Source: Cyrtodaria siliqua (Eukaryota > Mollusca > Bivalvia > Adapedonta > Hiatellidae). From it: DNA of 64,000 bases. Location of the stretch: contig JAWPHD010011283.1 of NCBI GenBank assembly GCA_037043455.1, forward strand, positions 21,346-85,345, given 5' to 3'. The notes below the pieces were generated by a model. The model did no database searches, was not told the origin of the DNA, and was given only the letters and a program-made list of their open reading frames with translations. Of the stretch, positions 62,769-64,000 are shown in pieces (position 1 is the stretch's first letter; the number at the start of each line of letters is the position of its first letter). A program made the position numbers and the translations under genes.

Positions 62769-63420
62769 AACAAGATGTCAATGACCTTGAAGCTCTACTG
62801 ATACGTTTTGATAGCTAGATCAGCATTCCTGTGAAGTTTCATGAAAATCTGTCAAGTAGTTTCAGAGTCGTCGTTACAAGTTTACAACCATGTTTTCAGT
62901 TTTGGCCAGTTATGAGCTTGGTCAGGTTGCAGGTTAAAGTTTTATGAAAAGGGGCATTAGTCTGCAGAAATGAGTCAGAGTTATTGGACATGTATAACGG
63001 ACATTTCCTTCATTTAAGATGAATATGTGTGTGAAGATTCATGAACATAGGTCACATACTTTTCAAGTTATGGCCAAGGTTTGGTTGTTATTGGTCGTGG
63101 GGTAACAATATTTTGTGTGGCAAGATGAATATATGTGTGAAGTTTCATGAACATAGGTCAAACACTTCTTAAGCTATGGCCAGTTATAAGCCTGGTTAGG
63201 TTGCGGGTTATAGTTTTATAAAAGGGGCATAACTCTATCAAAATGAAGTCAAGAGTTATTGGACATGTGTAAAAGCTATTCCTTAGGTTAAGACGAAAAT
63301 GTGCGTGAAGTTTCATGAACATATGTCAACTACTTTTCAAGTTAAGCCAAGGTTAGGATGCAGATTAAAGTGTGACGACGGTTGACAGACGACGGATAAA
63401 CTGATCCATAAGTGTCTACC
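62769..63420 (+). mobile_element. Chimeric element: one family's head on another's cores
   Basis: The head ACAAGATGTCAATGACC with one partial core of the 33197 family (to about 62880) passes into cores of the 40080 family (GTTATGAGCTTGGTCAGG, AAAGTTTTATGAAAAGGGGC). It ends GTGTGACGACGGTTGACAGA near 63385, then GTGTCTACCATGCTACAC. Confidence 0.65.
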
Positions 63421-63474
63421 ATGCTACACACGCAAAACACAATGAGTGATGTCATGGCTTAAAGATCAAAAACA

Positions 63475-64000
63475 ACAAGAGCTGTCGGAGAACAGCGCAG
63501 CTCGACTATTCGATTTTTCAGAGAATAATAAATTTATAGCTAGTATATGCCATCAGAAAACAAGGCTACAACAATGTGGGGTGGGGTTGGGAGCACAACA
63601 TAACTATGTGTAAGAATTGACCAAAACTACACAGAAATAAAAAATAAAAATAAATAAAAAATTCGAGTTTTGAGTGGGGTGCGGGGTGGGGTATGGGAGT
63701 GAGGTGGGGGTGGATGGTGGGGGAGTGGGGTAGGTGAATGAAGAAACATATATGTGTAAGAATTGACTAAAACAACAAGAAAATATGTAAAAAAAAAAAA
63801 AAAAATGCAAGTGTGGGGGTTGGGTGAGAGGCGGGGGTGGTGGTGGGTGTGGGGCTGGGAGGGGGCAACATATATGTGTAAGAATTTGACAAGAGCAACA
63901 CAGATATATGTAAAAAAAAAAAAAAAAATAGTTTCAAGTGGGGGTGGGTTGGGGGAGCGGGGGGGAGAGGCGGGAGTGGGTTGGGGGCGGGTGGGTAGGG
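63475..64000 (+). mobile_element. Head of the ACAAGAGCTGTCGG family and G-rich tract
   Basis: ACAAGAGCTGTCGGAGAACA with AGCTCGACTATTC, then repeated GTGTAAGAATTGAC units separated by A-runs and GGGTGGGG-type tracts to the window end. Many runs of three or more G could form quadruplexes. The short ORFs are G/C-skew artefacts. Confidence 0.7.

Overview
The window is animal nuclear DNA from a repeat-rich, intron-rich genome. It is most likely a bivalve mollusc, perhaps a heterodont clam. That call rests on the repeat style: many elements with tandem cores of about 160 bp, tRNA-derived SINEs with the tail GACGTTAAACACAA, and L1/Tx1-like LINEs. It also rests on one metazoan gene with short exons and kilobase introns. 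No bacterial operon, tRNA gene, CRISPR array or virus was seen. Nearly all long open frames are read-through of tandem repeats.

One host gene spans most of the window on the minus strand: the 3' part of LRPPRC, which encodes the leucine-rich pentatricopeptide-repeat protein that stabilises mitochondrial mRNAs. I placed 17 exons between 47252 and 11958, about 580 codons including the stop codon at 11958-11960; the 5' part must lie beyond 64000. Splice phases agree for the six exons 47252-39817 and again from about 26022 to the stop. The middle (39817-29375) is damaged: a phase clash, two in-frame stops, a minisatellite grown from an exon/intron border, and a transposable element abutting an exon. 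The copy may be a pseudogene or a null haplotype, or the sequence may contain errors.

Layout: 1-5400, tandem-core array invaded by a dead LINE; 5.7-11.9 kb, small repeats, a MITE, a SINE with a 14-bp target duplication, and the gene's 3' flank; 11.9-25.3 kb, the well-preserved 3' exons, with MITEs, a tRNA-SINE, an 18S rRNA fragment and a 2.4-kb 22-bp satellite in the introns; 25.5-36 kb, four families of tandem-core elements; 36.3-40 kb, the exon-derived minisatellite, a hAT element with an orphan BED zinc finger, and foldback repeats; 40-47.3 kb, the upstream exons, SINEs and hairpins; 47.4-59 kb, two self-nested 2-3 level stacks of one family, one split by a 3.6-kb TA-flanked element with inverted termini; 59-64 kb, more arrays and a G-rich tract.

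The most interesting repeat signal is a shared design. Unrelated families each have a short head (usually ACAAGA), a head-proximal motif repeated inverted in a 3' hairpin, tandem cores mostly of about 160 bp, often a GACGGACG-type tract, and an end at TAA or AAAA. This resembles the known bivalve pearl/HINE Helitron-related elements. The multi-family unity, and self-insertion at one core position, look worth study.
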